Assembly (NCBI RefSeq): GCF_009870125.1
Contig: NC_046681.1
Coordinates: 17,311,001 to 17,375,000, forward strand
Direction: 5' to 3'
Source of the DNA: Drosophila pseudoobscura
Lineage: Eukaryota > Arthropoda > Insecta > Diptera > Drosophilidae
Length of the DNA stretch: 64,000 bases
Positions 12,201-22,309 of the stretch are shown here, piece by piece. A program made the position numbers and the translations under genes. The notes below the pieces were generated by a model that saw only the letters and a list, made by a program, of their open reading frames with translations, did not search any database and was not told where the DNA came from. Within the stretch, counting starts at the first letter, position 1. Each line of letters starts with the position of its first letter.

Positions 12201-12528
12201 GCACTAAAGTCCCAATAAGCAGGGCTATGGCATTCTTTACGCTCTTTTCCTTCTCCCTTATCAATGCCTGGAGCATGCAAGCCTTAATGCCTGCCTGATG
12301 TTCGGGCGGCACCATCTGCCAGTGGCGCAGCTTTGCAAGGCGCTTGTTCATCAGGACAACTGCAAACTGGCGGACTTGCGTCTCGCGGGTCGACACCAGC
12401 ATCTGGCAGAGCACCGGCAGTACCTCTGGGTTTTCGAACGCCTCTCTCAAAGCGGCGGTGCAGTCGTGTATGCGTTTGGTATCTGTGCACAGCAGACCGG
12501 CAATTATTTCATCCAGTTCCGCCTCCAT
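9286..12528 (-). CDS. IPO4: Importin-4 (karyopherin-beta, HEAT-repeat nuclear import receptor), intronless
   Basis: A single open frame of 1080 residues. It matches human importin-4 from end to end: N-terminal MEAELDEIIAGLLCTDTKRI; RNSAFFALGQFSEFMQPEI mid-protein; DDPDLRRAIYALIGGLSVV; an acidic loop around residues 655-670 (DLGSTDDEDDDDDDIGEY); and YSVEN/YQVEN-like and DNICGAVSRLI segments near the C-terminus. Importin-4 carries histones H3-H4 (with ASF1) and ribosomal proteins into the nucleus as a Ran-dependent HEAT-repeat solenoid. In D. melanogaster I recall two importin-4 paralogs, Apollo and Artemis, on chromosome 3L with gonadal roles. This copy has no introns and is visibly more GC-rich than the flanking genes. 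Several antisense open frames are shadows of it. The choice of importin-4 over importin-5 rests on the alignment pattern. Confidence 0.9.
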   Translation of the reverse strand: MEAELDEIIAGLLCTDTKRIHDCTAALREAFENPEVLPVLCQMLVSTRETQVRQFAVVLMNKRLAKLRHWQMVPPEHQAGIKACMLQALIREKEKSVKNAIALLIGTLVRHEADKKDSWLAELLSFIFERCNMDDPKESELGSSIFASLTDSAPDQLISQMSEICQLFSSVLIAAQCNGDMATLTVANMMQGMCSLMPFIVGHTEAEQTVSKVVPLMLTALQAFVQKGVLTEFTTAFEIMDSVAEYVPKLLNNYIKMLVDFCLATVSNKQIDDQIRVVVVTFVGRIVRVKKKAIVKLKLLDLILVAVFEMMCSELGNDDEDDYFSSTNNTPVSAATQTLDVMALQLSPQKLIPPLLQILEPALQSPDPLRRRAAFMAMAVISEGCSEAIKKKYLELMLNIMKSGIIDQDPAVRNSAFFALGQFSEFMQPEIAKFAPQILPVLFEFLHQLIVELKMGQPEPTQMDRMFYALDVFCENLEEEIVPHLPVLMDRLFECMDQQNSIHIRQLALSTISSVATASKSNLVPYFSQIVEILKIYLVKECDESLNELRIQAIDTLASITRTVGKENFIHFAQDTMNYCMNMLELGPDDPDLRRAIYALIGGLSVVVTNDMNTFFPKVIERMIQTVVSTEDALVKLREDSPTGGLLTEIDLGSTDDEDDDDDDIGEYQVENDYVYEKEEAILTLKEFAVNSSNAFFPYLTVVFEEVYKTIDHCQDGIRNAAIEALCAFVICLHKMNDGDGVKRACSILIPKFIYLVKNDEEQAVVRQILDELGELFNTVKTLALPTPDLAESVVACIKDVLINNTACQFNEPCGVGDEEEADESEYDEALIESGGNLVAMIGHALQPETYSLYFGRLYNFFLTKLAKAKANDDPDQRSFIYGVLAECFQSLGLCVVTYFDSLCPVLLEGTTDSYAKARQNSYFGLGELVYHAEEMSFDSFGVILQALSDAIAKEQNAPAMDNICGAVSRLIITNHNMVPLGHVLPVFMSSLPLREDIEENDVVLKAFRVLYMNTRESILPYIEQMLGIILHVLLKQEFRDNDTIANAVSFMKEIRIEYPQQFNSVANSSPEVFTFVQTL

Positions 12529-12534
12529 TGTTGA

Positions 12535-12936
12535 TCTCTTTGTGATTTGTTTCTACTTCTAACCTTGTAACACACAATAAAATTCAAGAACTATTAGAGC
12601 ACACGCCTACTTATGCCGAATAATAATTCAAAAGAAAAAGGACATACATATGAATGTCATAGATGACAGACATACATATGTAGATGTATTAAAGCTGCTT
12701 GTCGTTTTGATTAATACATAGTATGTATTACATACATACATACAATGTATATATTTTGTGGTTTGAGATGCTTTCCTTCCATGCGCTTTGAGCTTGTGCA
12801 CAATTGTATAATAGCCCCTTCACGGGTATAAATATCCAAACCATTTTCAATATTTAATTTGATTCCCTCTGAATAGTTGTAGTGTTCATTTAGAAAACAA
12901 AGAATATTACAATTGGTAAATTTTTACATGTATTAT
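12535..12936. other. AT-rich intergenic DNA with CATA microsatellite
   Basis: No gene is seen. Repeated catacatatg/acatacat runs at about 12640-12755 are simple-sequence DNA. This interval should contain the importin-4 promoter and part of the KdelR 3' flank. Confidence 0.5.
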
Positions 12937-13143
12937 TCACGAGTTTTTGATTTTCTTTTTCATAAAATAGTTGCAACACAAAAAATTCTCCCGATACATC
13001 TTCTGTAAATTATCATAAACTAAAAATTCTTTGTGGAACGGTCCATTCTTTATTTGCTTTTGTATCCGTCTTTGCTGGAATACATACAGCTGCTTATTAA
13101 TGCCTTTGATGTGTCGATGTATTAAAGTTAACAATTGTTTTAA
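12937..13143 (-). other. Open frame continuing in phase after the KdelR stop codon
   Basis: Immediately after the KdelR TAA, the same frame stays open for 68 codons until the next stop at about 12937. It gives LKQLLTLIHRHIKGINKQLY and onward to MKKKIKNS. There is no ATG near its 5' end (the first in-frame ATG is deep inside). In this AT-rich DNA such a run is uncommon but possible by chance. It could be a stop-codon read-through extension, an exon of another transcript, or untranslated region. I recognise no domain. Confidence 0.25.
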
Positions 13144-13782
13144 TTATGCTGGCAGCTGTAGTTTCTTGCCCTTAAGAACTTTGGTAATGTATAAGTAGAA
13201 GAAATCGCAGTATAGAATGGTTTGAACAATTCCCGCGAAGATCGCAATAAGATCATAGTGCGATTCTACCATGTAGCGATAAACCCAATTAAGCAAATAT
13301 AGCGCGCGGTATGATCCAAGAGCAAAGAGGTAATGGCTAGTTATAGATTCTGCCTCTCCAGTTTTGCTTACCAAAAAAAGTTGTGGTAAAATGGCAACAG
13401 ATTCCAAATAAATTGAAAATGTCCAAAGCACTTCCATTACTGAGAATTCGTGATTAATGACGAAGGAAAGCAAGGCGCAAGGTATAAGAAGGAACTCGAT
13501 GCGGAACGAATCATGGTTGTGATCATAAGTTGCCTTAAACTTTACGTACATCAAATAGACCGTTGCACCAGAAGTGGCCAAAAACAGCACCTTCATAACA
13601 GAGTTATAGAGGCTTACATATGTGGTGAAGAGATCGAGGTAGCGTGTTAAGTAAACTACAGCGAACAATATTTGCGATTTTCCAGATATCCCAGCACACG
13701 ATCGAGTTTTCCATATTTTTAGCAGAAGTATTATGATGGCAAAAACATGAGATAGATCTCCAGCAAACCGAAAAATATTCAT
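13144..13782 (-). CDS. KdelR: KDEL receptor (ER lumen protein-retaining receptor), single exon
   Basis: 212 codons, the exact size of the animal KDEL receptor. The protein starts [20 protein letters not shown] and contains the conserved [20 protein letters not shown], then a [20 protein letters not shown] block and [18 protein letters not shown]. It is a seven-helix Golgi/ERGIC membrane protein that binds the C-terminal K/HDEL of escaped ER chaperones at low pH and returns them in COPI vesicles. The C-terminal lysine-rich [12 protein letters not shown] is the cytosolic tail that engages COPI. No intron is present. The gene points away from SmB. Confidence 0.96.
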   Translation of the reverse strand: MNIFRFAGDLSHVFAIIILLLKIWKTRSCAGISGKSQILFAVVYLTRYLDLFTTYVSLYNSVMKVLFLATSGATVYLMYVKFKATYDHNHDSFRIEFLLIPCALLSFVINHEFSVMEVLWTFSIYLESVAILPQLFLVSKTGEAESITSHYLFALGSYRALYLLNWVYRYMVESHYDLIAIFAGIVQTILYCDFFYLYITKVLKGKKLQLPA

Positions 13783-15225
13783 CCTAAATGATGGGTCAAA
13801 TTATGAATTTCTGGCGATTTTTCCTTGTTCCTGGTTGAAGTATCAGAGAGCACGCACCTTTTAATAAATTTAGAGAATATACACTTTAATAAAGCATTGG
13901 AATTTAGAATGCTTTTTTTTAATTACTGCATACGTTACCCGTTTTTATTTTTCACGTATATTGCCAACGAGTTAGAACTTCAGGGCATCGGCGCTTCCTC
14001 CCCAAACTTCTGAGTAGAATGTCAGCAAAAAAGAGAATAACGGAGAGAGACCAAATGACGTGGCCGTATGAACATTGAGTCGCAGACTTGAAGTTCATTA
14101 TTTGTTTACTATGTTTGTAGGGCTGCAACTTCTTATGCATTTTGGAAGTAGTCGATAACAATTAAATACATCTAAAGACTGAACTAAGAATATACCATTT
14201 CATTTCAGTTTCAGCTGTTCGTACAGCACAAAACGAGATTAACATAAAGTTATCCAAGAATTACAGAGCACTACCTTTTATTAATATTTCGATTAAATTT
14301 TATGTTATTTAGTTAAATTTCACCATGATTTGGTTGCGTTATTGCGTTCCTGCGTTTAGGTAACAAGGTCTTACTATTTTTTTTAAGTAGAAGGAGACTA
14401 GTGCCATTTCGTAGGTAAAGTGGGAGTATCTGTATTCCGATATCGATAGCAGATATATGACAGTGTAACTCGGCTATTATATTCAGAACATGGTTAAAGC
14501 GCTTACGCACCAGCGAACTTTATAAAAATATTTTTAATTTGCTTTATATATCGACTTCAGTAAAGGTATATCGAAAAATTAGACAAAAAAATGTAGCCAG
14601 CTATCAGTCACAAACTGAGGCACTGCTTGTGACAAATTTTTCCACACACACAGCCAGCAACACTTTTTCTGTCGCACAGCTGCTCCCTTAAGTGGAAAAA
14701 TCAAGCATATTTCTCTCATTTTTTCAATGGATGGTGGCCAGTGTGAATAGGGTATTATGGGGACCCCTCTGGTCATGTAAGGAAAGAAATAGCAAGGAAC
14801 ATTTTAAGAATAAAGCAGTATGCATTACGTTCTGCGCTATGGTCGTAAGGTCGTTTCCACTACTCTAAGTGCCTTTTAAGTATGAAAAAACAAATCCAAC
14901 TATAAATTTGTGTTAGTTTGATGCAGTGGTCGCCACGCATATATTCACATGTTTGTAGTACGTTTGCATGCGTAAACAGTAGGCAACCCAAGACAAATCC
15001 CAAGCAAGGGTTTTCAAAGCATGCCGATATTAAGAGAAGTGGAAAACGACCATAAGATATGTGGATAAACTACTCGATTTATTTGTTAATTGAACTCGTG
15101 AGCGATAGCAATCGTTTGGAATAATCGAATAGAATAAGATTAATTTTTCTTCAATCTAACCCCGTGTTGGCTTGCCTGATAGAAATACAAATTATTTTAT
15201 TTTCGTTTAAAATAAATCTATTAAA
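13783..15225. other. KdelR-SmB divergent spacer with a repeat fragment
   Basis: No gene is seen. From about 14600 to 14760 there is a copy of the dispersed family that also occurs at 22310-23190: the block ggatggtggccagtgtgaat at 14730-14750 is repeated almost exactly near 23155-23175. TATCGATA-like strings occur at about 14438-14448 and 14548-14575. Confidence 0.4.
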
Positions 15226-16605
15226 ATGGTAAGACGATGGCCGCCAGTGGATTTCATTGTAGAATAGAGAAATAGTTATTGAATTGAAATTAAATATGGA
15301 TTTATTGTGTTACTTGTAGAATACAATTCGATGTTGCCGGGTGAAAAGCATTCTGTACATTGTGTACAAACATTAATATATAAAGATTATAAACGAAAAC
15401 TAAAACAAAACCATCAAATAATTTTAATAAGCAGCTAAAAATAAGTTTCATATATCTGAAAATGATTGGAATTATTATTTCCGTTGCATACATACATTTG
15501 TATGTACTATCGAAAACCGACGCTATTTGCGAGTACAATGTGTTGTCTGGTACTCAAAGGCTACATCGCGTAGATATTATTGATCAATATCTTTAGTCCA
15601 GTCGGTGTCTATTTCACACTGAAAGAAAAGAAAATCTGTTGCTTCCGCAATTTAAAAAATACGAGAAAACCGCATCGCTTTCAGAAAGATTATATTGTAT
15701 ATTTAATATGGCCAGAAGGAAGAAAACAGTTTCCCGCGGCAGACCTTTGCCACGCTTTACCTGTCTATATGTCCTCCAGTTTTCAATATATACATTAAAG
15801 GGTTACATATAAGAAAAGATGAGGTAAATGCGACGCGAATGTGGGGTAAATCGTTATCCTAAGATCCAAAAACAGGTTCGATTTGCCATCTTAGCTTTCG
15901 TACCACCATGTGCTATTTAATTGTTTCTACATTAATTCTAATAATTGTCGTAGGACTATTAAAACATATATAAATTCATTTGTTAACTTAATATTATTTT
16001 ACTTACAGACTATTGGGAAGAATAACAAAATGATTCAGCATCTGAACTACCGGGTGCGAATCGTTCTGCAAGACTCACGTACATTCATCGGAACTTTCAA
16101 AGCATTTGATAAGCACATGAACTTAATATTGGGCGACTGCGAAGAGTTTCGCAAGATAAGATCTAAGAATTCGAAAGTGCCCGAACGAGAGGAAAAACGT
16201 GTCCTAGGCTTTGTTTTGCTGCGTGGTGAAAACATAGTTTCTCTTACAGTGGAAGGACCTCCACCTCCAGAGGAAGGACTTCCCCGAGTACCAATACCAG
16301 GAGCTGCATCAGGGCCAGGCATTGGTCGTATAGCCGGCAGAGGCGTACCCTTGAACATGTCAGCTGTACCAGCAGGATTACAAGGTCCAGTGAGAGGCAT
16401 AGGCGGGCCAGCTCAACAACATATGGCTCCGATGGGCAGGGGCGTGCCTCGAGCTCCCATGATGGGAGCACCCCCACCAGGATTAATTCCTGGTGGTATT
16501 CCTTCATTACCTGGGAATCTTGGACGTGGAGCACCACCACCAATGAGAGGCCCCCCTCCTAGTATAATGCGTGGAGCACCTCCTGCGGGTAGAGGTGGCT
16601 TTTAA
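15226..16605 (+). CDS. SmB: Small nuclear ribonucleoprotein SmB, two exons
   Basis: The first coding exon is just the ATG at 15226-15228, directly followed by a GTAAGA donor. Intron 1 is 780 bp and exon 2 runs 16009-16605, giving 199 residues, the length I recall for fly SmB. The reading is [20 protein letters not shown], with the Sm1 motif ([20 protein letters not shown]) and the Sm2 motif ([17 protein letters not shown]). A proline/glycine-rich tail follows, with repeated GRGVP and PPP(S/G)-type units. SmB is a core member of the heptameric Sm ring on U1, U2, U4 and U5 snRNAs; the arginine-glycine tail is a methylation target. A poly(A) signal AATAAA lies at 16627-16632. The intron holds a DINE-like fragment. 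Confidence 0.95.
15600..15765 (+). repeat. DINE-1-like fragment in SmB intron
   Basis: The stretch from about 15620 (aaaatctgttgcttccgcaa, then a tacgagaaaac block, then atggccagaaggaagaaaac) parallels the middle module of the element near 19430-19560. Confidence 0.55.
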
Positions 16606-16839
16606 AATTAATATATCCGAATGATCAATAAAAATTTTATAAAGAATTTTACAAATACCTGATATTACGTAGCTACATTTAATATATTTAACTGCAGGGT
16701 TAACAAATAACTAAGTCAAATTTGAAATTTTGAACGAAGTACTTGTATTTTTTTTTTAACTGCGCCGGGGAGTTCACTCGCTTCGCTACCTCGAGCCGAT
16801 ATGAGCTAACTAAAATAAATATCGTTGGTCCTTGAAAAC

Positions 16840-18150
16840 ACTTTCATCAGATCAGGGACAATTTTCCGAACACAAAAATCCGTCGCATGCCCAGATTGAC
16901 CCATAAATAGCGGAGAAAATTAGTATTTTTTATCCTTGATATCCTTGGTCCTTGATAAGGACTTAATCAGATCAGGGACAATTTTCTGAACACAAGTAGC
17001 CGTCGCACGCCCAGATCGGCACATAAATAGCGGAGAAAACTGAATGTTTTTGATTGGGAAAAATGTCCTGGATCCTTGATAGGAACTCCTTCAAATCAAG
17101 GATGTTATTCCGGACACATGAAGCCGTCGCACGTCTCGATCGGGCTCCAAATAAAGGAGAAAACAAGATATATCTTGGGAAATTATCCTTGATCCTTGGT
17201 CCTTGATAAGGACTTCATCAGATCAGCGACGTTTTTCCAAACACAGGAAGCGGTCGGACGACCAGATAGACCCATAAATAGCGGGAAAATTAGTATTTTT
17301 TGATCCTTGATATCCTTGATCCTTGATAAGGACGCCATAAAATCAGGGACATTTTTCCGATCACAGGAAGCCGTCGCACGTCCCGATCGGCCCACAAATA
17401 AGGAAGAAAAAAAAATTGGCTTGTAATTTGATGTTTTTGAAAATGTAGTTCACGAAATCCTCGACAGGGGCGCCACCGTACAAAAAAATAAAACTCACGT
17501 CAAATGGCCAAAAACTGGATGGGACACCAGGCCAACAGAAATCAGCAGCAAGCAACTGCAGCGAGTGCAAAAAAATGGTGCATACTTTTGGGGGCACCAA
17601 TTTTTAAAAATTCAGCGACCTTCTGCTGATTTCTGTTGGCCTGGTGTCCCATCCAGATTTTGACCATTTGACGCGAGTTTTTGTTTTTTTTTTTCCAAGC
17701 CAGTTTTGTTTTCTCCGCTATTTATGGGACGATCTGGGCGTGCGATGGCTTCCTGTGATCGGAAAAATTTCCCTGATTTTATGGCGTCCTTATCAAGGAT
17801 CAAGGATATCAAGGATCAAAAAATACTAATTTTCTCCGCTATTTATGGGGCTATCTGGGCGTCCGACCGCTTCCTGTGTTCGGAATAACGTCCCTGATCT
17901 GAGGAAGTCCTTATCAAGGACCAAGGATCAAGGATAATTTCCCAAGACATATATCTTGTTTTCTCCTTTATTTGGCGCCCGATCGAGTCGTGCGACGGCT
18001 TCCTGTGTCCGGAATAACATCCTTGATTTGAAGGAGTTCCTATCAAGGATCAAGGACATTTTTCTCAATCAAAAATATTCAGTTTTCTCCGCTATTTGAG
18101 AACCGATCTGGGCGTGCAACGCCTTTTTGTAATCGAGGTAGTTTCCCCGA
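16840..18150. mobile_element. Foldback-type long inverted repeat built of tandem 115-125 bp units
   Basis: Left arm: about four to five degenerate tandem units between 16850 and 17400. Each carries tccttgataaggact, atcagggaca, an aagccgtcgcacg core and ataaatagcggagaaaa. Right arm: about 17640-18150 contains the same units as reverse complements in mirrored order (tttctccgctatttatggg, gcttcctgtgtccgg, tatcaaggatcaagga). The centre is near 17585. There ggatgggacaccaggccaac (17518-17537) is mirrored by gttggcctggtgtcccatcc at about 17633-17653, leaving a loop of about 75 bp. The loop itself can pair tggtgc with gcacca. No open frame codes for a known transposase. The architecture matches Foldback/Galileo-type DNA elements, whose long inverted repeats contain tandem subrepeats. 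Confidence 0.8.
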
Positions 18151-18309
18151 TAAGGGAAACAGCAAGGATGATTTTTCAATATAATTTTTTCATCATAACT
18201 TAGTATAAATAAATAATCAAGGGAACAACATTTGTATCTACTATCTAAATATATGGATATATTCATATCCTTAAACCTAACAACAACGATATCTTCTAGT
18301 TCCAACAGT

Positions 18310-18900
18310 CAAAGTCCTTGTTATCGATGGGCACGTCGAAGGATGGGGGCCCCTTGCAAGGGGCTGCGATATTTTGATAGGACTCCATCTGGCGGGGAGA
18401 AATCGGATATGACTCGGTCTACGGCAAAGCGTAGGGTGAACAGGTCCTCTGTGAAGGAAGATTTCTGTTAAAATATATAAACAAATATATACTTATTTAC
18501 TTACGATCACTGGTACCTGCTGCAGCGAACGGGGCGACACAGCCACATCATGGCTCCCACAGTCCAGCCAGGAGCACATCCTCTGGAACTAACGAGAGGA
18601 CAAGGGGCTACATCGGAATCATCCGCTGAGCAGGTAGCGACGACCAGGCCAAATCATGTCCCGAGGGACGGACGTCACCGTGGCCAATTTACGGAATCCT
18701 CAGCAATCCCCATCTCCAGCAGCCATTCTCTGTTGCGGGGCACCCTTTCTCCTGTGCCGGCATCACCTGTGCGCCCATCATATTTAAGAAAGCAAAAATC
18801 AGCAGCGGAGATTCCTTGGAAGTATACAGGAAAGTTTGCACTTTTAACAACCATATATAAAAAGAAAGCAATGTTAAGTTATTAATTAACCTCGTGATTA
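18310..18900. other. Unidentified GC-richer block beside the foldback
   Basis: This block is GC-richer than its flanks, with an open frame of 111 codons at 18550-18885 (serine-, proline- and arginine-rich; no recognised domain). A perfect 16-bp palindrome, gccccttgcaaggggc, lies at 18349-18364. It reads like leader or gag-type debris of a mobile element, but I cannot assign a family. Confidence 0.3.
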
Positions 18901-19128
18901 CCTTGTTCTCGTGATTACACCGAAAGTTTCCAGTTTTGTCCTTTGGTGGCGCTGGCCCAAAAGGGAACGTTTAGGGACAGTCTCACATACCTCAGTTCCT
19001 GTTAAGACCCTTCCCGCTTTTTTAAGGTGAAGTTCTTATAATTATCTCTGCTGCTTGTCGCCTATAACTTTCGTGAAATACAGGTTGTCCCTAAGCTATT
19101 CCATGTATATCTCACACTTTTTATACCC

Positions 19129-20215
19129 GATACTCAAAATGAGTATTGGGGTATATTAGATTTGTGGTAAAAGTGGATGTGTGTAACGTCCAGAAGGAAT
19201 CGTTTCCGACCCTATAAAGTATATATATTCTTGATCAGCATCAAAAGCCGAGTCGATTGAGCCCTGTCTGTCTGTCCGTCCGTCCGTCTGTCCGTCCCCT
19301 TCAGCGCCTAATGCTCAAAGACTATAAAAGCTAGAGCAACGATGTTTTGGATCCAGACTTCTGTGATATGTCACTGCTCCAAAAATATTTCAAAACTTTG
19401 CCCCGCCCACTTCCGCTCCCACAAAGGGCGAAAATCTGTGGCATCCACAATTTTAAAGATACGAGAAAACAAAAAACGCAGAATCGTAGAGAATGACCAT
19501 ATCTTTTAGACTGCAGAATCTGAATTAGATCGTATTACTATTATAGCCAGCATCAAGAAAACAATTTCATTTTTTCTCGCCCTGTCTCTCTCTAACACAC
19601 ACGTAGCATAGGCGGCTCTGCTTAGAGTAAAACATTAGCGCCTAGATCTCAGAGACTATAAAAGCTAGAGCAACCAAATTTGGTATCCACACTCCTAATA
19701 TATCGGACCGAGACGAGTTTGTTTCAAAATTTCGCCACACCCCCTTCCGCCCCCGCAAAGGATGCAAATCTGGGGATATTCACAAATCTCAGAGACTATT
19801 AAAGCTAGAGTAACCAAATTTGGTATCCGCACTTCTGTTAGATCTCACTATAAAACCTTTATCTCAAAATTTCGCCCCACCCCCTTCCGCCCACACAAAG
19901 GACGAAAATCTGTTGCATCCACAATATTGCAGATTTGAGAAAACTAAAAACGCAGAATCATAGATAACGACCATATCTATCAGATTGCTGAATCTGAATC
20001 AGATCAGATCATTTTTATAGCCAAAGGAAACAAATCAATTTGCAGTGGCTACGCAGCGCCCGACGTCACGCTCAGACTGATTTTCTGTCTCTCTCGCACG
20101 CACTCTTTGTCGTGTCGTTTAATATTAGCGGCGTCTGCCGGAGGAGAGCCATACTGACTTAGTATCGGGTATAACCGTAGAGTTGCGGTGTCCGCAGCAA
20201 CTCACAACGTTCCCC
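19129..20215 (+). mobile_element. Near-complete DINE-1/INE-1-like (Helitron-derived) element
   Basis: The left end starts tatacccgatact (19129-19141). Its exact reverse complement, agtatcgggtata, lies near the right end (about 20160-20172) and is followed by a short ccgcagcaactcacaacg tail. Near the left end is the characteristic tatatattcttgatcagc/gccgagtcgat/ctgtctgtccgtccg block of fly DINE-type repeats. Inside are three related modules of about 130-150 bp (near 19310, 19640 and 19785), each with actataaaagctagagcaac, a ccaccc/cttccgc block and gacgaaaatctg. There is no coding capacity. Smaller fragments of the same family are scattered through the window. Confidence 0.7.
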
Positions 20216-20304
20216 CTCGTTTGTAACTAAAATTAAAACAGAAACTTACAAATAACTAAATTTATTGTAAAAATGTATCTTGGATAAAGCGGGGGAGGTA
20301 ACAG

Positions 20305-22099
20305 CTACTCCGGATTTTTCTTTTGATTGCACCCAACTGTCTCTTTCAAATGTGTTTTAAACTTTCTTTCAATAATATTTATATGATTCAATGGCAAAGT
20401 CCATTCAACCAAGTTTGACTGTGTTGTGGGATCAGACGACTCTGAATATTCTGATATTTCAATACCTAAAATATTACAAACCCTCGATAGTATTTCATCA
20501 ACATAACTTGAGATAACTAAGTGTGCCTTAGAGTCCTGCAATGAAAATTTATATATATTGAATTGAATTTATATAAGAATGTGTATATGTCTTACATGTT
20601 TTGTTGGTTGTAAATTACATATAACAAGTTTACCACCGCCTTTAATATTTTTTAAGGGTAAGTTCCCACTTGGTACAATTTGTAGAGTTGTTCCCAGAGT
20701 TATATTCAAGTCAGCCATTCTATTATATATAAGAAAACCTTGTTAGATTCGGACGCCAAAACTGCTAGTATCTATTATATGGTATATATTATATACTATA
20801 CGCACGTATAGTAATGAAATGTCAATTTAATAAAAATTATAGGTACGTATGTATATATTAGGGCCCTGCATGAATCCACAGTATTTTTAAAATCACAGCT
20901 GTACTCATGCTGATACTTAGGTTTTACAGAGCTACAAAGATTCTGCATTTTTGGTTTAATCGTATTTCTCGTAAACCAAGGTTGCGATTTGGCGACCATT
21001 GGAGTTATTTTGAATCGAATATGGGACAGTTCCGCAGAATTAAAACTAAGTGTGAATACTTGTCAAAAAAATACCATATGGCCAAACAAGAGCATGGGCT
21101 CATTAAAAAGTGCTGAATGCAAAGTGTGGCAACATTTAAGTCCGGCACTGTATGTATGTTGAGTTTTGGTTGGAATACCTCTAGTTGAAGAACGTACAAA
21201 CTAAGATTTTTTTCTGTATTGATAAAGACGGACAGCCAGACGGGATTCGCTATATCTAAACGGTTTGTATAATTAATTTTGCCTTGACAATTACTGTCCA
21301 AATTAGATATTTTTAAATTATGTAAAAATATAAGCAAACGTACGTAGAATGCATGACAGCCATATCGAGATCTCTCTGCGGTAAATCGTGCTCCCAGTCA
21401 AGCACATTATCATGCAAATAACCAGTTCGGCATGCCCGGCCTACATTACTGACTGTTGATCGACAGCGGATTCCCAGTGCTTTTTGACCAACTGATTTGA
21501 CAGATGTCGAACGAACAAACTGACGTCTACACGTAGCGCATTGTTCAATAAATATGTTACCGTGCAACTCTGATAAGTATCTGCGTTTAAGTCCGGATCT
21601 TAAGTGCAACCCGTCTATATTTTGAGAGACAATATACTGCACGTATCCGGCTTCTACTAATGCTCGTAGGGCCATATGTGTCTTAGTCGGCGTTGCGTTA
21701 TCAAAAGAAGTGTTCAATTTTGGGATTTCGCCTTTTTTTTCCAATGTCCACACGCCTTTCGGGCCTCTTCGTTAAGATATGCAAATAAAAAATAAATGTA
21801 TATTTATGTACCCGTCATAAACCATATCAAAATGTATATCGCATACCTGAAATCAGGAATGCCGGCTGATGTACTTATCCCAGCGCCAGTATGAAATACA
21901 ACGTGTCTGGAATCCTTGATTAAATTGGCTAGCTCAGTGCATTTTTTACTGACAGTATCATCGCTGTCAAAACACTTAGCCGGTAAATGAATTTTTTAAT
22001 ACGAATCCAAAGCGCATCAATATAAATATTTACCTCTGGGATGCCTAGGATTCCCTTGTTTTCATAAGGTGAAAGGCTGTCAGCGTAATTGGAACTCAT
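20305..22099 (-). CDS. Sirt6: NAD-dependent protein deacylase Sirt6, five exons
   Basis: The exons on the minus strand are 22099-22034, 21974-21847, 21766-21344, 20719-20596 and 20535-20305. They join in phase to 323 residues. The protein starts [20 protein letters not shown], matching the SIRT6 N-terminus. The sirtuin core shows [15 protein letters not shown] (NAD binding), [22 protein letters not shown] with the catalytic histidine, a CxxC pair (QCATCRRQF) followed by further cysteines in CRSTVSN-GRACRTG (zinc site), and [11 protein letters not shown]. Sirt6 removes acetyl and long-chain acyl groups from histone H3 and acts in genome stability and metabolism. The gene is divergent from TfIIB, with start codons 1.5 kb apart. 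All introns except one are short. It looks intact. Confidence 0.94.
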
Positions 22100-22309
22100 T
22101 GTATTAAACTCCCTTTCATTTCCTTAGGGTTTGTGCTACTATTCGATAGAATTAATATTAATTGATGATAAATTTTGAACTGCAGGAGATTAATGAGAGA
22201 TTCACTATTGATGGGATATTTTCACGGGCAATATTATTAGGTTTCGATATTTTTTACGTCAAATATCGAGTCTTATATATCGAACATTATTATAACCACT
22301 AATAGCCAG

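Noticed and set aside
16047-16543. Minus-strand open frames of 99-117 codons over SmB
   Set aside because: Shadows of the glycine/proline-rich SmB coding sequence.
16840-18150. Tandem units of the foldback as a CRISPR array
   Set aside because: Units are long, degenerate, in inverted arms and in an animal genome; there are no uniform repeats with unique spacers.
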